A stretch of DNA of 64,000 bases from Earliella scabrosa. Taxonomy: Eukaryota > Basidiomycota > Agaricomycetes > Polyporales > Polyporaceae. The stretch spans positions 124,001 through 188,000 of the forward strand of contig JABYQQ010000036.1 in the NCBI GenBank assembly GCA_022605405.1. The letters are read 5' to 3'. Under the pieces are notes generated by a model, which saw nothing but the letters and a program-made list of their open reading frames with translations, did no database searches and was not told the DNA's origin. Positions 10,624 to 23,198 of the stretch are shown here, piece by piece; positions within the stretch are counted from its first letter, which is position 1, and every line of letters begins with the position of its first letter. Both the position numbers and the translations under genes were made by a program.

Positions 10624-13061
10624 TCAGACGAGCGACACTTGGAGCGGCAGGGCCACGTTCAGTTCCTCCCGGTCGACTACCATGGGAGTCATCCCGGTGC
10701 CCATCGGGGCGCGCTTGATAGTAAACTTCTCTTCTGGGAGAGAGAACTGGAAGGTAGTGAGGAGCTCTGTGACCAAAACCTGCATTTCAATGACGCTACG
10801 TATGGGGAATGCACCACATTAGCGTTCAGCAACACATACTTGCGGAGCAGGACCACTCACGAGAACCGCCATCCGATGCATCCGCGTATGCCCGCAGCTA
10901 CAGGAGAATCAGCCGTCTGGTCAGCAGCGGTAACACAAACTCAACTCACAGAATGCCATCCTGCAAGCATGTCTACGTCAGCAAGGAGACAAACGGTCTG
11001 AACGAACATTGAGACTGACAAGTTCGAGAACACGCCGACGTTGGTCTGTTTCCCGGTCTCGGGGTGGAGCCAGCGATCAGGATTCCATCTGTCCGCATCC
11101 TCTCCCCACACATCCTTCAACCTGGCATGGAGAAGGGGTAGGTCGTCTCGTGCAAATGCACACACGCGCGCATAACGTACCGATGGTAGGCAGCAAAGGT
11201 GGTGTAGATGACTTGGCCAGCTCGGATAGGGATTTCCTTGATAGTCTCGCCGGTGGTGGAGATAATGGAGTATGCGAGCGGAATGACGTCGTCCTTGCTG
11301 GCGACGCGCGGAAGATACGAAGCAATGCTATGCACTCGAAGCGTTTCCTGCCATCGGGTGCCATATCAGCTTAAAGCACAACTAGACCTGGTAGGATGGA
11401 GGATACTAGCTCACTTACCTTGATTGCGTTGATGGTCAATGTGAGCCCGTCGAGGTCGTCCATGGTGAAGTCCGAGTCGCCGCGGGCCTCGATCTGGCTT
11501 CTGGCCAAACGGATCTCCTCGCGCATGCGTTTCTGGTAGTCCGGATTCCGTGCGAGCTCATACATGAGGAACGTCAACGTCGATGCGGTCGTCTCGTGTC
11601 CCGCCAAGGTGAGACTGAACATCTCAGCCATAAGCTCTGCGTCAGAGAGCCGGGTCTTCGGATCGCTGGATGCATTCGCTTTGACTTCGTTTTGTGAACA
11701 ACGCGTGTCAACGCCGATGCAGATCGGTACTACAAGAATGAGTGTACTACTCACTGAGGAGACTCATGATGTCCTTGCTATTGACAGGCTTCTCGACGTC
11801 GAACTCCGAGCGTTGCTCCCGCAGTATCTGCTTTCCGTATTCTGTGTATAGGTTGCGGAGGTTTCGAATGCGCGTGAACGGGTGGAAGGGCATGTACAAG
11901 AACGAGTTGAGGATCCAGTGGGGCAGATAGTCCCACGTTGCTTGGAATAAGGCGACTGCAAATGGGAGCTTGTACCCAATATCCTTTCTGTAAGTCCAAT
12001 GTTACCCGTGCACGCCGTTAGTAGCGGGATAGTTCGGAAAGGGCAGGACGTACAGGATGTTGTCGTAGGCCTTATAGATAGGACTCTTCTCGCCCTCGTC
12101 GAGAGCGCCATAACGGTAGTTGAACGCCGCTTTATACATGTCATAAGCCTCCATGACTTCCACGTCGACAAGTTCGAAAGGTAGAGACACGAACCTTCGC
12201 CAATGATTTCCAGAGTAACCCGGGACAACCACTTGTTCACCAACAAAGTCACTTCTCCGCTGGTTGAGAGCTCGGTCTTCCACGCGTCAGAGAGCTACGG
12301 AGTAGCATGTAAGTTCGAATCCAGAGGCGCAGCGCAGGGGGTTTGGGGCCTCGGATGTTTATTACTCACCTTGCTCGCGAAGCTCTGAAAGAGGGGAACG
12401 AACTTTCGAAGATGCACAGCGCTGAATGCCGGATTCATGATCTTGCGGTGTCGTTGATGATCGTTACCTAGCATGGGTGTTTACAATAACACTCTTGCAT
12501 GTAGTACTCATAGGACGTACCTTCAACGGACGCTATGCCTGGACCTGACATGAGTGTCCCGATGTGTACTTGCGACGTCATCTTCTGATAGTTGTAGCCA
12601 GACTTTTGATAGATGTGTTGCAACGCCTGTAACATAGTCGACCATAGTCGTGAGCTGCTGGATCGAGGTTCGCAATCTCAGAGAGATAGCATACCTTCGG
12701 GTCCGCTGTCATGAGCGCGTCCGTCTGAACCATGTAGAGAGGTCAGGACTGCAGGGTGGTCATCAAACATTGAAACGTACCCCTAAGAACCCAGAAATCC
12801 GCCATGTTGGCCCATACTCCCGCATCCATTGAGTTTCCAGCTCGCCAGATTCAGTTTGAATGTTGATGGCGCGTTCGTGCCCTTGAGTCGATTGGATATC
12901 AGTTGATGTTGGAGGTGTCATGAAAGGAACGAACCCAGTAGAAACGGCGGGGAGGGAGGGCCTCGGACATGACGGATGACACTGCTCCTGCGACGATGGA
13001 TAGTGTAGACTCCTACGAGGAGTGCGACTGCAATAAGCGCGGCAAGGCTAGGCGAGATCAT
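10624..13061 (-). CDS. Cytochrome P450 monooxygenase
   Basis: A microsomal P450 split by many short introns. The ATG at 13061 opens an N-terminal membrane anchor (MISPSLAALIAVALLVGVY), a basic RRR stop-transfer and a proline-rich hinge (GPPSPP). Then follow the I-helix oxygen-binding motif AGHETTAST (near 11600), the K-helix ExxR as ETLR (near 11330), the DRWNPDRW segment (near 11070) and the haem loop FSAGIRGCIGWRF with the Cys thiolate ligand. The haem loop is only complete if an 11-nt microexon (10950-10960) is spliced between the exon ending in FSNL and the 37-nt exon 10861-10897. The last exon ends at TGA 10624-10626. An in-frame ATG at 13118 would hide the anchor, so 13061 is preferred. 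Substrate and CYP family cannot be read from sequence; xenobiotic, lignin-derived or secondary-metabolite oxidation are all possible. Confidence 0.9.
10950..10960 (-). other. 11-nt microexon of the P450
   Basis: On the minus strand the string GATGGCATTCT is preceded by TTGCAG and followed by GTGAGTTG. Joined to the flanking exons it gives N-L-M-A-F-S-A-G-I-R, the expected lead-in to the haem-binding loop. Flanking introns are 58 and 52 nt. Skipping it breaks the frame. Confidence 0.85.
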
Positions 13062-14010
13062 GGTGTGTCCAGGGAGGTCAGATAGAAGGATGGGGATGCT
13101 TACATGGTTGTGGATCAAGATGAAGACCTTTTAACCTCTCAGGTCTGAGGGCCATACGGCTCATGACCGTAAGGCATCTCGTGTCGTCTGGCCCCCGAAA
13201 CGCCGGCCCTACAAATGCTCGATGTGAGCGTGGGTAAGGAGGAAGCACTAGCATCAAGCAAGAATGACGTACGGGGCGAGATATCCTCTGGCTCTTATAC
13301 CGGATACGCGGTGCAGATTACGTTGATTCCATACGCATCCCACCGTCATCTTCAGGGTCCATATTCTGTGGTTAGCGGAGACGCGGCGCAAAGATGTAAT
13401 TACAAACTATAATTGCAGAGCCAAGTTGCGATCAACGGCATCGTGGACATAGCGTGACGATGCGGATTGGCTCGAGCTTGAGCCTTGAGGCACAAAACGA
13501 GACGAAATGACTCGACCTTCAGGCCTGGCAGAGCTGGCAGGCCGCAGCAAGTGTGAGTCACGGCTTCGCTGAAATAGATGGCTAGGGAATGATCTCACCC
13601 GGGACCCGGTTGGGACATCATCATGATCATTTGTAGTAGCAGCGGCCACGGTCCATTCTGACGGGAGGACGCACACTGCAGATTGCGGTTGAATCTCTTC
13701 AAGAGATTCGGATCCAATAGTATCAGGTTAGAGACGGTCGGGCATTGAGCAAAAGGATCACGACTAATTGAAATGAGGGCTCGATTTTCCCGTCATTGGT
13801 CAAGTTGGATGGATCTGGTATGAGTTCCGTAGGCGCGCAAAACGACTTCCAAATTTCAAAGTCCGACGTAACTCCCCATAAACGTAATCTGGCCGTTGGC
13901 GGCCCGACGCCCGGCCCGGGCCAGTGCTGCATCGCAGGTTCGCCAGACCGTTGATTGCTGACTTGAACGCTGCACATACTACATCAACAGAACTAGTATA
14001 TAGTGGTGGT
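13062..14010. other. P450 promoter side and possible further exons of the upstream gene
   Basis: A TTAAAAGG-like box at about 13126-13133 may serve the P450. Minus-strand frames at about 13790-13980 (containing DFEIWKSFCAPTELIPDPSN) and 13590-13720 (ESLEEIQPQSAVCVLPSEW) look coding. They may be extra 3' exons of the transcription factor or remains of another gene. I could not join them in frame. Confidence 0.35.
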
Positions 14011-17002
14011 TTATACGCTGCCTTCTGCCACTGCGGTAACGTCTGTAGCGGGAGACCCAGAACCCCTGGTCTGAGCAAGCAGAGAGGGCAGTGGAAGTGC
14101 AGGAGGCGGCGGTTCGACGCCAGCACGAAGGCAAGCATCGACTAGTTCATACCGTATTGGTTGCCAATGGTCCCTCTGGTCTGCGCGAACGCGTTAGCGT
14201 AGAGAACAACGGATGGTGACGCAACTGCTCTCACTCTTGCAAGGCCAGAGTCGCATGAGGTATTCGAGCGGTTTTGTGAACGTCTTGGCAGCATCCAGCG
14301 CAATGAGGAGTGTGGGATCGGACTTGAACAGCGCTAACGCGCTACATAGCACGGTATCGTTGAGAGACCATAAACAATGACTGTCAGGTCAACACTTACC
14401 GAGCGATATGGCCCATCCACCACCAGATCAGGAGTGGTCGATTGGCGAGCTCGTCGCCGGAGTCTCTCTCGGAAGTTTCCCATAACCTGTTGCTCAACCA
14501 CATTTGGGTGCGCACTGTGACGACCGTATGCACATGAGCGACAGTCCCGTTGACACCCCAGGGAGGATGACCTACACCATGACTCTGCTTTCTGGCGGTA
14601 GAACTCCATTATCCCATTCCTATGTTTGTTCTAGTCAATACTGGAGCTTGAGCAACTCTAAATACGAACGTTGTAACTTCAGGTGCGAACTGCCTGAACT
14701 CGAATGATACACACATCCTGACGCTACCAAGACAATGTGTTAACCGTAACTGTTGGTGGAGAGAGGCTACGATCGCTCACCTGAAGAGAAATTCTCGCGC
14801 CTGATACATCAAACCGTACTCGATAGTGCATGTATGTTGATCCAGCGCAGCCTCAATAGCGTCGGCCTCGAGCCATGCTTGTGTGGCAAATCGTGCGCGC
14901 TCTTCATAGGCAGTCATCTGCTGACTGCGGAAACGTACACTCGTATGCCACAGAACCATGGCTCGAAGACATAAGTTCCAAACGTTGTTCTGCCGAACAA
15001 GGGCAATGCCGGCGTGACAGAGCGTCTCTCCTGGAAAAAGGAGAGCAAACTGTAGATGAAGTCAGCCTATCACGTTCACGGAAGCGACCTGAGAAGGGTA
15101 GACACACGTTCTTGTAGTCCTTGATGAACATTCCTCCACGGTCAGCTTGCTGCGTGAATGCAGACGCGAAACTGGTCCGGCCCGCAACGAGCATGACACT
15201 CGACCACACCAGCCTCCGAGCCTCCTCCTTGCGTATCTCGCCCTCTGGCATGTCCAGCGGCCACATGATCGACTTCTCCCACGTTGGTGCAATCTCAGTG
15301 ACGGTCGGCCACTGGTGCTTGAGCGTGAAGTTGTCGCAACCGCAGGTCGTGCTGGTGTCCCCCATTAGTTCCACCAACCCGGAAAGGCCGCAGTTGGCCC
15401 CGTGAACGGCGTGTGTGAACGTTGGGAGAGATGCGGAACCGGCGACGCTGGTCTCGTACGTCCCGAAAATTGAGTAGCGCGCCTCTGCTCGATCGACGTC
15501 CAGATTGGTGAGCGACAACAGACGGATGAGGGAATCAAGGAGGACTTGCGACGAGTTCGCGCGCTCGCCGGACTGATCTGGATGTCCTTGCATTTCAAAG
15601 TAGGCCATGAACTGTACATCAACGCCGTCAGTACGAAGCAACGTAGAGAAGGAGAACGATGACAAGCTCATACCCATGCTGCTTGGACGAGACCAATATC
15701 GACCCAGTTGGAGCTGAGACTAGCCTGAAGGGCAGAATGAGCAGAGTCCAGCAGCTTGATCGCTCTCGCTCGACCCTTGGCTCCGTCCTTCAGCTCGGAA
15801 CTCTGAACGAGCGCTCCAAGAGCGAGCAGACTCAAGAACAAGCTAGGCTGAACGGTCCCCCTCCGAGATGGGTCCAGAGTCGTTTCAAAGAATCGCGGAA
15901 TATTCAGGAAGCTCGCCCAATGCACCGATGCCCGCAGCGCCGCCCTGATGTCGGCGAAGACACGCTGCGTCATCGCAAGACGGTCTTCCGTGCGCAAAGA
16001 GATCGCAGCGAGGTCTTGGCCTTTGAACTGGCTTGCGTACAGCAGCAGCACCGCATCCCACCACGTTTGTCGGGTGAACTCTACGCTGGGCTGCGCAATC
16101 AGCTGGTCTGCCTTGCCGCTCCGGTCATCGTCTTGCTCCGCATCCGTGAGTGGGGGTGACGGCAACTGGTAAGATTCTACCGCCTCAGGGTCGAATGCGG
16201 AGGGATCGAACCCATGTAGGATTCGCTGGTTCTGTGCGTCAGCGCCAATGACATGATGAGCCGGGTTCCACGCACTTCAAAATCAGCGTTAGGCCGCCTA
16301 CCACGCCGCCTGCGGATAGCAGTGTCGTCCTGCGAACCCGCACGACGGTCCTGCACGCCGGAGGGTGATGCAGACGGCTGCGCTTGGGAACGGCGAGACG
16401 CTTCCGCGCTTGGTGCGGATCGCATGCGCGAGCCCGGCACCTTGTCCTGCCCTCGTCGTTTTGGTGCCGGGTCGTAGTCGCAGCTCTCGACGTCAGGGTC
16501 ACGGCGGCGACAGTTGAAGCACACCGGTTTCGCGCCATCACAGCGAACCTTGCGACTGCGGCTGGAGAGAGCTCATCAGCTGAGTGTGTGTGGGTACGAG
16601 GGACGAAAGGCAGTGCGGCAAATACCATTCGCGACAGGCTACGTAGACACGAGCGCGAGGCCTCCCCTTCGCTGTCAAAGGCTGACTCGGGTCGAGTGCG
16701 ATCTTCTTGAACTTTTTCGCCTTTGGCGCAACGGTGCCTGAAGATTGTGACGACGACGAAGAGTAGCCTGCATCATGAGACGCTCGTAACTCGGCTCGTG
16801 ACGGGGAGGAGGCATAGGAGGCTTGTCCCGAATGATTACTGGTTGTGAGCAATTGCGTGACAGGGTTTGAAGGAGAGCCTGAGGGGTCTTGAAGATTTGT
16901 AATGCTATCTAGCCATGATAGAGGGTCTTCAGAGGAGGTAGTAGAAAGCTCTAGCTCGAGGGGCGTTGTTGACCAATCTAGACAAAGCGGCGGAGAGTCC
17001 AT
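14011..17002 (-). CDS. Zn2Cys6 fungal transcription factor
   Basis: A nuclear regulator. The first exon (from ATG 17002) is a Ser-rich N-terminus that ends in VYVACRE. Splicing completes the binuclear cluster CREC-RSRKVRC-DGAKPVC-FNC-x6-SC (six Cys, residues about 135-165), followed by a basic linker (KRRGQDK) and a second basic patch (RRRRGRRP). Exons at about 16170-15670, 15660-15110, 15040-14770 and 14600-14200 carry an alpha-helical middle homology region typical of fungal-specific transcription factor domains. Near 14250 a 54-nt intron joins LMRLWPCK to NQRDHWQPIRYEL, and this frame runs to TAA 14011-14013. Coding-like frames continue below 14011, so the true C-terminus may lie further left. 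It could control the neighbouring P450, but co-localisation is the only hint. Confidence 0.85.
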
Positions 17003-17442
17003 GGTAGTGTTAGGTGTGGAGGTACGATTCTGGACTGCATCAGTCCACTTTGCTGAGCACTTAAGGGAAACCGGTTCAGCGTAGTGCTGTGCAGACTGTG
17101 CAGCAGAGGATGGGCGTCGACTCGTCGGTGAACGACGTTACGGAGAGGCTGTGTTCATTGCACTTACATAAGCAATGTTTAACACCGCGCGCAGTGCGCA
17201 AGTTGCTGCGTGTGTCGATCGAGAAAGAATGTGCGATGTCGATCAAAGACATGGGCGATATGAGTAGTATGTAAGTCAGGCCCAACATCAGAGACGAAAA
17301 CGTATAAGGACGCGATACCATGGATATATTGCAATTCTATATAGTACATTGTGGGCGAGTCACTCAGTATCATGGGGGGATGAGGTGCAAGCATCACCGT
17401 CATCAGTCCAGAATCGTTCCATTGCCTCCAGCATCCAGATCG
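17003..17442. other. Promoter of the transcription factor and 3' flank of IWR1
   Basis: No convincing frame. A TATATTG-like stretch near 17325 has no clear partner gene. Confidence 0.45.
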
Positions 17443-18871
17443 TCAGAAATCGTGGGACATCACATCCCTGTACGAGTGCATATCCCGTTCAAACCCGTGC
17501 ACGACATCATCCGAGTCCGAATGCTCGTGGAATTCATCTTGCAAGCGGTATCCTTGCGTCAGCCATGACTCTGCATTGAAAAGCTATATGTGGCAACGCA
17601 CCACTCAGGTCCTCTTCGTCCTCTCGGTCAGATTCTTCCTCTTCGGGATAATCATTCGTGTACCAATCTTCGGCTGTGACCGTATGTCAGTATAGCGACG
17701 TCATCGTCTCTTATGTCGACTTACCGTTAGAGTCCTCATCATCCTCGTCGTCATACTCCTCGTCAGAGTCGATGTCTGGGTCGAGTATCAGCTCGCGAGG
17801 TACCCCGGTCCTGTCCCATCCAGACTTAGCCCGCAAACAAATGAGTCGACATGTCCGATACGACTCACAGCGTAGCGATGTTAGAGTTAGATCCCGGCTC
17901 ATAGAACTCTCGGTATGTGGTGGGACGTTGATAGAACACATCATAGACGTAATCCTCGTCCATGCTGTCCACATCCTTCCCACCGTTCACTGTTGGTGGC
18001 GGCGGCAACTCGCTCACTGCGTTACCATCTTCAGTCCACACGCACACGTAGCGGGGTTGAGATATGGCGCGCACCGTTCAGATAATCCTTCAGCATAGGC
18101 AGGAACTTCTCGATCTCCGCGTCGGTCTCCGTAGGTGGAGCCGCTGCCCTATCACCCGCAGCAGAAGGGACAGCGTCGTACATCTTGAACTGAGCAGCGC
18201 GCTTCATTGCCTCCAGCTCCTTAGTGGACCATACTTTCGGTCTGCTACAGGTGAGGACGGAGGAACGATACAGTGCCGAACATCACACTCACGGAGCAGT
18301 CGCATGACGCCTACGTGCATACGGGTCCTCTTCTCGTTCCTGCTGCACGATCGTGTACGTCCGGTTGGCAGCTTGATGCTTTGTACGATTGGTAGATGGC
18401 GAGGGAGGAGGCGGAGGTTTGGCAGAGGAATCACTAGGTGGTTGAGGCGGCAGCCCGGGAGCGGCGTCACCAGGGGCGGTTGTATCTTGTCGCTTCTTCT
18501 GAGACGTGTCCCGCAGACCTGCAAGTCGTCTCTGCGATCCCCACGCAAGGAGAAGGAGAAGTGAGTGACACATATGGACGAGATCGGTTCTCTCTCGCAC
18601 CTCAAGCGCTTTCTTCTGCTGCTCGTCATTCCACGCCGCTTCCTCCACCGTCCCAGCATACTGGAACACATTCAACCCACCCCGGGACTTCTTCCTGCTC
18701 GGAGCGGCGTCGACGACTGCATGAGATGACGCGGTTAGGACGCTGGTGGTCTTGAGGCAAATGTGAGTGCTCACCGAGCGCGTCCAACGGCTCCTCGTTG
18801 CGTTTGCGCTTGATTCGCAAGATCGCATATGGTTGTTGCGGCTGAGACGCATAGGGCGGATCGACATCCAT
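17443..18871 (-). CDS. IWR1: Iwr1-like RNA polymerase II nuclear import adaptor
   Basis: Iwr1 (human SLC7A6OS) binds assembled RNA polymerase II and supplies the nuclear localisation signal for its import. The N-terminus (MDVDPPYASQPQQPYAILRI) carries the conserved ILRIKRKR start, and the next exon carries a basic block (APSRKKSRGGLNVFQYAGT). The defining Iwr1 domain follows near 17960-17880: DEDYVYDVFYQRP, then a run rich in Asp/Glu (DIDSDEEYDDEDDED) and DWYTNDYPEEEESDRED, which matches the family's NDYPDEE signature. The last exon ends DVMSHDF with TGA at 17443-17445. About six exons with short introns. A Pro-rich insert (about 18460-18380) lengthens the linker compared with yeast. The call rests on two conserved blocks and is firm. 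Confidence 0.88.
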
Positions 18872-19305
18872 GGGTGGAACGGTGATTACAGATGAGCAAG
18901 ACGGGCGGGGAGGAAGGAGTACAGGTCTAACCAGTCAAGCCACAGGTCCAAAGAGTTGTATTCCTAAGCGCTCGGGTCGCGCGCCGGCACTTGCCGGAAC
19001 GGAAGATGCCGAGGGGAGGCGCCTCAGCCTGCCAGAAGCTGCCAGACCGTTGTGTGTCTGAGGAAGCTGGAAGCAATCTCACTCAGCATTATATGCGACC
19101 AACATTGAGTAAGTGGTTATGTGGCAGTTGGAGTCTGTGACACAGCCCCCGCATCAATGCATGCGTAGTACGAGCTCAGGCGGCTGCGCGTAAAGGGCAT
19201 CTCACAAGCGATATCGACCCCGGCACCATCAAGAGCGACACACGCGATTCTGACAGCATAATACAACATGAATACAGTTACAGCTTTTGTAAATCTTCCT
19301 TCTCC
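18872..19305. other. Intergenic
   Basis: Between the IWR1 start and the 3' end of the phosphatase-like gene. No supported coding frame. Its right part is likely the phosphatase 3' untranslated region. Confidence 0.45.
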
Positions 19306-21226
19306 CTATTTAAATCTGACACAAAACCCTAAACAGCCTCCTTCATGACGGAGTGCGTCTAAACAAGCGACAAAGTGAGCACAACGTCTCTCAAAAGTCG
19401 ACCAAGACGTCCATACCGAGGATGACGACTCTTCCTCCCGCTCCTTCCTCGGGAACTTCGGGCGCGCCGCAGCGCGCGACCGCCTCCCGAACGTCAACAA
19501 GCCCAAGAACGCCAACGCCGCCACCACCGTGCCAAACACAACGACCGTCAGGCCCGCACCCAGGAATCCCGCGCCCACAGGCGAGATCCTCTCGTGCCGC
19601 ATCGCGGCGGCGACGCCCACGCTGCCGTTACCCGCGAGCAGGGCCGCGCACCCGCGCGCCTCGGTCTGCCCGCACGCGTTGCACCACTCAAGGGTGGTGT
19701 TGATTCCCGCGGGCCGAAACGCGCGGATGAAGGTCGCCATCGGCACGTCCGTGTCCGCGCTGCCATCCCAGCCCGGGAAGTTCATGGAGTAGGTGCGGAA
19801 CGTATCATCGTCGGTGCCGTTCTTGAAGTTGAAGCGGATGAAGGGCTCCGAGGACGACGCGGGCTGGCGGACCTCGAGGACCACCGAGGCGGCGTAGTTG
19901 ACTATGGCGAGATGTGGGTGGTGAGTGGACGGCGTGTGTGCGATCGACCTAATACGTACCAATAGCGGGCGGAAGGGCGCCGTTTGCCACTACACCGGTC
20001 ATGTTGAAGATGCTCATGAACGGCTTATACGCGATGGAGGAGTAGTGCAGCTTTAGGGGGTCCGACGCATTGGCGATACGCTGCATGGCGGTCACGACGG
20101 ACGGGATCATCGTGCGGAACGCAACTATCCCACACGGTCAACCTGTATGGACGCAATGATTGTCTATTGGATGTACTCACTGTTTCCGATCCCGTCGAAG
20201 GCGCTGTCAGTGAAGGTATTGTACTGGTGCCAATTGGCCAAATCGCGCGCCTGGGCGAGGTACCCATCTCGGAGATCGTTTGCAAACGTCGCGTTGTGGA
20301 TGGACTGCACGTTCATGTAGTCGAAGATCTGTGCTCAGGGTCAGATGTTGGTGTTGTTGGGGACAACGTGCGAGAACGAAGACCGCATACATTCCACTAC
20401 GTCAACCTTCTTGTCAGTATCAAACTCACACTTAGTCTGACAGGGACACCTACCATATTCTCGAGCGTGACCGGCCGTCCGTCCATGAATGGTGTGAGGT
20501 CGGTCAGGAACTGGGAGGCCTCCTGCTCCTTCAACGCGAATTCGTCCGAGCCGTAGAAGGCGGCCGTGTGAGCATCGAATGCCTATTAGTAGGTAGGTGA
20601 GCCCACGTCGCGGTTATCATGCCATTCATTCTGATATGACCCACTTTGCACGAAGTCCAACCCTCTAGCGAGACATCGTTGCCAGGCTCGACAGACTCGA
20701 CTGAATGTTGCCCATAGATAAGTGATAGTCTAGATGCCCCACCGATATGTACGTACCTGGGACGTATTGGTACCCTCCAAGCGGGCTCGAGACCCTCGAA
20801 CCGTCAGCGAGGGTGGTGCCAGAGCTGGTTGATGGCGGCCATAGACCCTGAGTCAGAGCGACAGCGCTATCCCATATGACTCCGCCCTCTCCGCCAGCAT
20901 CCGCGCGCACTTGCACCTGGTTCTGCTGGACAAGAGTGCTCGAGTTGGAGATGCCGTCGATGAAGAAGGGTGAAGACGCGTTGAGGTATCGCGCCCTGAG
21001 CAGACTCCCAAGCTGGAACTCTTGTTGCTGCAGAGTGAAGGTATCCATTAGCATATAGCAGTAGGCTTCGTTAACCAGGAGGGTCGCGAGCACGTACCTC
21101 TCCGAGCGGGGTGATCGCGGTCGCAGACGCGGTGTAGGTGTCGGGGTCCTGGTAGAAGCCCTGGCGATCACCATGACGGGCGAACACCAAGATCCCAAGA
21201 ACCCTGCTCTGATCGTCCGTAGCCAT
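19306..21226 (-). CDS. Histidine-acid-phosphatase-like protein with C-terminal membrane anchor
   Basis: Clade-2 histidine phosphatases use an RHG histidine nucleophile and a distal His-Asp. Here the N-terminal exon reads LGILVFARHGDRQGFYQDP, with the RHG motif at residue about 17. Later exons carry the family middle region (LGGYQYVP, WDSAVALTQGLWPP) and C-terminal region (FIRFNFKNGT). At the position of the proton-donor HD the sequence reads HYSSIAYKPFMSIFNMTG and no HD is seen. The C-terminus has one hydrophobic span (GFLGAGLTVVVFGTVVAALA), then basic residues. The start at 21226 gives no signal peptide, so either the catalytic part is cytosolic or a 5' exon was missed. Multiple introns. Family membership is firm; phosphatase activity is doubtful. 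Confidence 0.85.
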
Positions 21227-22494
21227 CTTGCTAGTGCGTGGGCGGAGGTTCTTGAGCTGGTCAGCTACGCTGCTCGCCGGGATGGTGGGCGGGGAGAGAG
21301 GGCTCGAGCAGGTGCCTCATGGCAGGCCTGCATCATATGTACCCCGCCGGCCGAATCGCTGATTAGATTTCCCCATGTCCAGTTGCGTCGATGGCGAACT
21401 TCCATTCTCACGCTGACATCCTCAGCAACGCAAGGCAAAGCAGCGTAACTGTACGTACACGATTCTTGACAGCCTGAGTCGGGTGCCTGTGGTCTCCCGC
21501 CGGATGCATGTTATCCTCGTCGTGAAGCCCTTGAAGGCACCGCACGTCCGACTCCATGACAATGTATTAGCCTCCTCGTGTCCATGGGTCGCGTCAATGG
21601 TGCAACGAAAGCAAGAACCGGTTACCTCAGTTCACGGAGGAGTCATTGTCAAAAACATCATGTCGCCATCTTATCTAGCCGAGTGAGCGCGAATGATCAG
21701 ATCTTAGCGGAGCCTCGGCCGAAATCCCGAACGCACTTTCTCTGACAGCTCTAGAGGAATGTGCACATGGAGATCGCCTTCTCGCTCACAGGATAGCCGA
21801 ACTAGACCTCTATACTACTAAGGAAGAGGTTTAGGATGGCACGGTGGGGGACGGGATGTCTGGATAGCCAGCCTGCCCTGAATGCTTCCTGGGCGTCTGT
21901 TGACTTCTTGCGCTCTCACCGACTCTGCGGAGGATCCTGGGAGGATCTCTCCAGTTTGCCGTCGGATCGGATGAACGCGAACGCTTTTGTTCTGCGCAAC
22001 AAGGGCCGGACGATTCCCAAGTCAATGGTCTGCCGCGCCTCGTTGCGACAGCGATGTACTCACCGGGCCCTTCACCAACTTCAACCCAGATTCATCACAT
22101 CATTGAACTGTACTCGATCGCGAGTCTCGGGCCCGGGAGCCGAGGCGAGTTGGGAAGAATAGCCATGACACTGTCGTCGTAGTTGTTCTGTTGGAATTGT
22201 GCGTGGTTTCAAGAGTACTTCAGCCGTCTCAATGATACTTCACTAACCTCCCGTTTCAAAGACACTTGCAATTCTAATCACTGATGTCCTACGAGGGTAA
22301 TGTATTCCGTCAAACACACCGGATCGACAGCGCTCGCCGCTGGCAAACAGCCGCCACAACTCTCGTGCTCCACCTCCTCGACGCGTTCTTCACCCGTTAG
22401 TTCGGCTCCCAGCAGCTGAGTCTAGTCGGAGCCGCCATGGCGTGGCGAGCGGTCCTTCACATCCTTCACGCCGTCACGGTCTCTTGAGACCATC
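21227..22494. other. Long intergenic stretch, no gene seen
   Basis: Frames here overlap on both strands and lack introns or motifs. The longest (21836-22162, plus) has no coding feel. The promoter of the phosphatase-like gene should be within the first few hundred bases. Confidence 0.4.
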
Positions 22495-23198
22495 ATATAA
22501 GCCGTCCTGCGGGGGTTGACATTCCCTCGTACCTTCTTCCCGCCATGTTCACCACTCTGCGCGAGGGACGGTGCCCGAGGCTCTCAATGTAGTCGGTGAG
22601 TTTCTCCCTTCCGCGGACGCCCCTCACGTCCTAGTGCTCATCCTGGCGGTTGCCCTCAACAGTCCAGACGACCGTGTCCACCCCAGTGTGTTCCGACATG
22701 GTCACAGACACTCTTCTACACGGCTACAAGCCTCGAGTGCGTCGTCCGTGCGCACTTGGTATCTTAGTCGCTCACCTCGCTCTCCAGAGGCTGAATCGCG
22801 CACGCGTGCGGGAACTGCAACCACGTTGGGTCAACGATGGATGTTTCCAATAGCTGGCGTTGGTCGTTCATCGTGAGTTCGTTCCATCCTCCCATCCCGC
22901 TGTGGGGCTCAACTTGGATCCATCACAGTCAGCCTCGCAGGTCAACGCGGTGCTCTCCGTCCGCGTTGGTCACTCTCATTCCCTCCCATCCTCCCTTCCG
23001 CACACTCCTCCCTCGTATTCCAGTCAGTCCGCCCATCCCCTTCCTCGACAACAACGTTATCAAAGTGAGTTGCAGCCATACCCGTACCGCAGTGCGTTCC
23101 CACTAACAACACACCACAGATCCAATAACTTCCGCATCATCCCGTTCCGCTCCGAATGGCCCACCAAGGGCAATGCAAGGAACGGCGTCGCATTCTGA
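22495..23198 (+). other. Candidate transcription unit, unresolved
   Basis: CATATAAG at 22495-22501 is followed 44 nt later by an ATG (22545, MFTTLREGRCPRL). Downstream are splice-like sites (GTGAGT near 22598, 22872 and 23064) and a last open piece reading NNFRIIPFRSEWPTKG that stops at 23196-23198. No continuous protein could be assembled and no domain is recognised. It may be a short rapidly evolving gene or a non-coding transcript. Confidence 0.25.
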
